Source: an uncultured Tenacibaculum sp. (lineage in GTDB: Bacteria; Bacteroidota; Bacteroidia; Flavobacteriales; Flavobacteriaceae). Taken from it: a stretch of 64,000 nucleotides of DNA. The notes beneath the pieces were generated by a model. The model was not told where the DNA came from and did not search any database. It worked only from the letters and a program-made list of their open reading frames with translations. The position numbers were made by a program, and so were the translations under genes. This document shows, piece after piece, positions 63,692 to 64,000 of this stretch (the stretch's first letter is position 1; each line of letters opens with the position of its first letter). Location of the stretch: the NCBI RefSeq assembly GCF_947494125.1, contig NZ_CANLTU010000002.1, positions 310,001 through 374,000 on the forward strand, in the 5' to 3' direction.

Positions 63692-64000
63692 ATGTTATCA
63701 AAAAAAATAGAAGAAGCTTTAAATAAGCAAATAAAAATAGAAGCAGAGTCATCACAAGTATATTTATCAATGGCATGTTGGGCAGAAACTCAAGGTTTTG
63801 AAGGAGTAGCGCAGTTTATGTATGCACATTCAGATGAAGAGCGTATGCATATGCTTAAATTAGTGAAATTTGTAAATGAAAGAGGAGGGCATGCACAAGT
63901 TTCAGCTTTAGCTGCGCCACCATTAGAGTTTGGTTCATTTAAAGATATGTTTCAAACATTATTTGATCATGAAGTAATGGTATCTAAATCAATTAACGAT
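63692..64000 (+). CDS. Bacterial ferritin, N-terminal part (3' end outside window)
   Basis: 103 codons from an ATG at 63692 to the window end, with no stop. MLSKKIEEALNKQIKIEAES begins as FtnA-type ferritins do. Ferroxidase ligands visible: Glu17 in KIEAESSQVYLSMACW, and Glu50/His53 in HSDEERMHMLKLV. HEVMVSKSIND follows. Ferritin stores iron in the cytoplasm as 24-mers. A -7-like CATCTTTG lies about 20 bases upstream. Confidence 0.92.
   Translation, partial: MLSKKIEEALNKQIKIEAESSQVYLSMACWAETQGFEGVAQFMYAHSDEERMHMLKLVKFVNERGGHAQVSALAAPPLEFGSFKDMFQTLFDHEVMVSKSIND

Overview
This window is a piece of a low-GC, AT-rich chromosome from a member of the Flavobacteriaceae (Bacteroidota), most like Tenacibaculum, Polaribacter and relatives. 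Several things point there. Promoters have the Bacteroidota -7 element TAnnTTTG, in places only 4-6 nt before the start codon. Shine-Dalgarno sites are absent and start regions are A-rich. The gene content is typical of the group: LpxD, a large SecA, MutS2 without Smr, a 479-residue GAPDH, RibB with a degenerate GTP-cyclohydrolase half, and DUF2911, DUF2200, DUF2795 and DUF6913 proteins. Many strong hairpin terminators separate the transcription units. No rRNA, tRNA, CRISPR array, insertion sequence or prophage was found.

Layout. 1-6.2 kb: the 3' end of a pirin gene, a 22-bp palindromic operator, fadH, lpxD, a 60-residue membrane protein, ettA and a small orphan gene. 6.2-12.8 kb: a metal-binding lipoprotein, an outer-membrane barrel, lpdA, a GC-rich intergenic element, argS, a YkgJ-type cysteine-cluster protein, a methyltransferase and a secreted protein. 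12.9-17 kb is the accessory part. It holds DUF2200, a membrane protein, a 52-codon gene, a 424-residue protein that looks like a proteasome-type N-terminal-threonine hydrolase, a 35-residue proline-rich peptide and a three-helix membrane protein. Long imperfect inverted repeats lie between some of these genes, and the part ends in a gene-free stretch with a strong hairpin and five 41-bp tandem palindrome-bearing repeats. 17-24.5 kb: a sterol-desaturase-like enzyme, a double-glycine (RiPP/bacteriocin-type) precursor, a serine hydrolase, two YwqK-type proteins flanking a lipocalin-like lipoprotein and mnmA, and a nitronate monooxygenase.

24.5-31.3 kb is a minus-strand run tpx-dgkA-ftsK-lolA-lptF/G-ribB. 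31.3-45.8 kb holds a MATE exporter, an HhH protein, an OmpA-like protein, mutS2 divergent from ung, a DUF2911/TPR protein, a glycosyltransferase, an LpxH-like phosphoesterase, secA, DUF2795, a PduO-type adenosyltransferase and a thioesterase divergent from dnaA. 45.8-54.7 kb has dnaA, a low-molecular-weight phosphatase, a tetrapyrrole-methylase-fold methyltransferase, a transglycosylase-like gene that appears to start at ATT, mltG, a GNAT, dapF, a DegP/DegQ protease and gap. 54.7-64 kb has a lipocalin-like protein, two DinB-fold proteins in front of ligA, a YhhN-YafY-GyrI-DUF1801 run, DoxX, a phytase-esterase-like lipoprotein, a DUF6913-type gene with dapA, and the 5' part of a ferritin gene.

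Most genes are housekeeping: cell envelope and lipid A (lpxD, lpxH-like, lolA, lptF/G, mltG, dapA, dapF), translation (ettA, argS, mnmA), replication and repair (dnaA, ligA, ung, mutS2), secretion (secA) and chromosome segregation (ftsK). The best candidate for an undescribed system is the 14-16.3 kb block: the proteasome-like hydrolase with its 52-residue partner, next to a proline-rich-peptide/membrane-protein pair.
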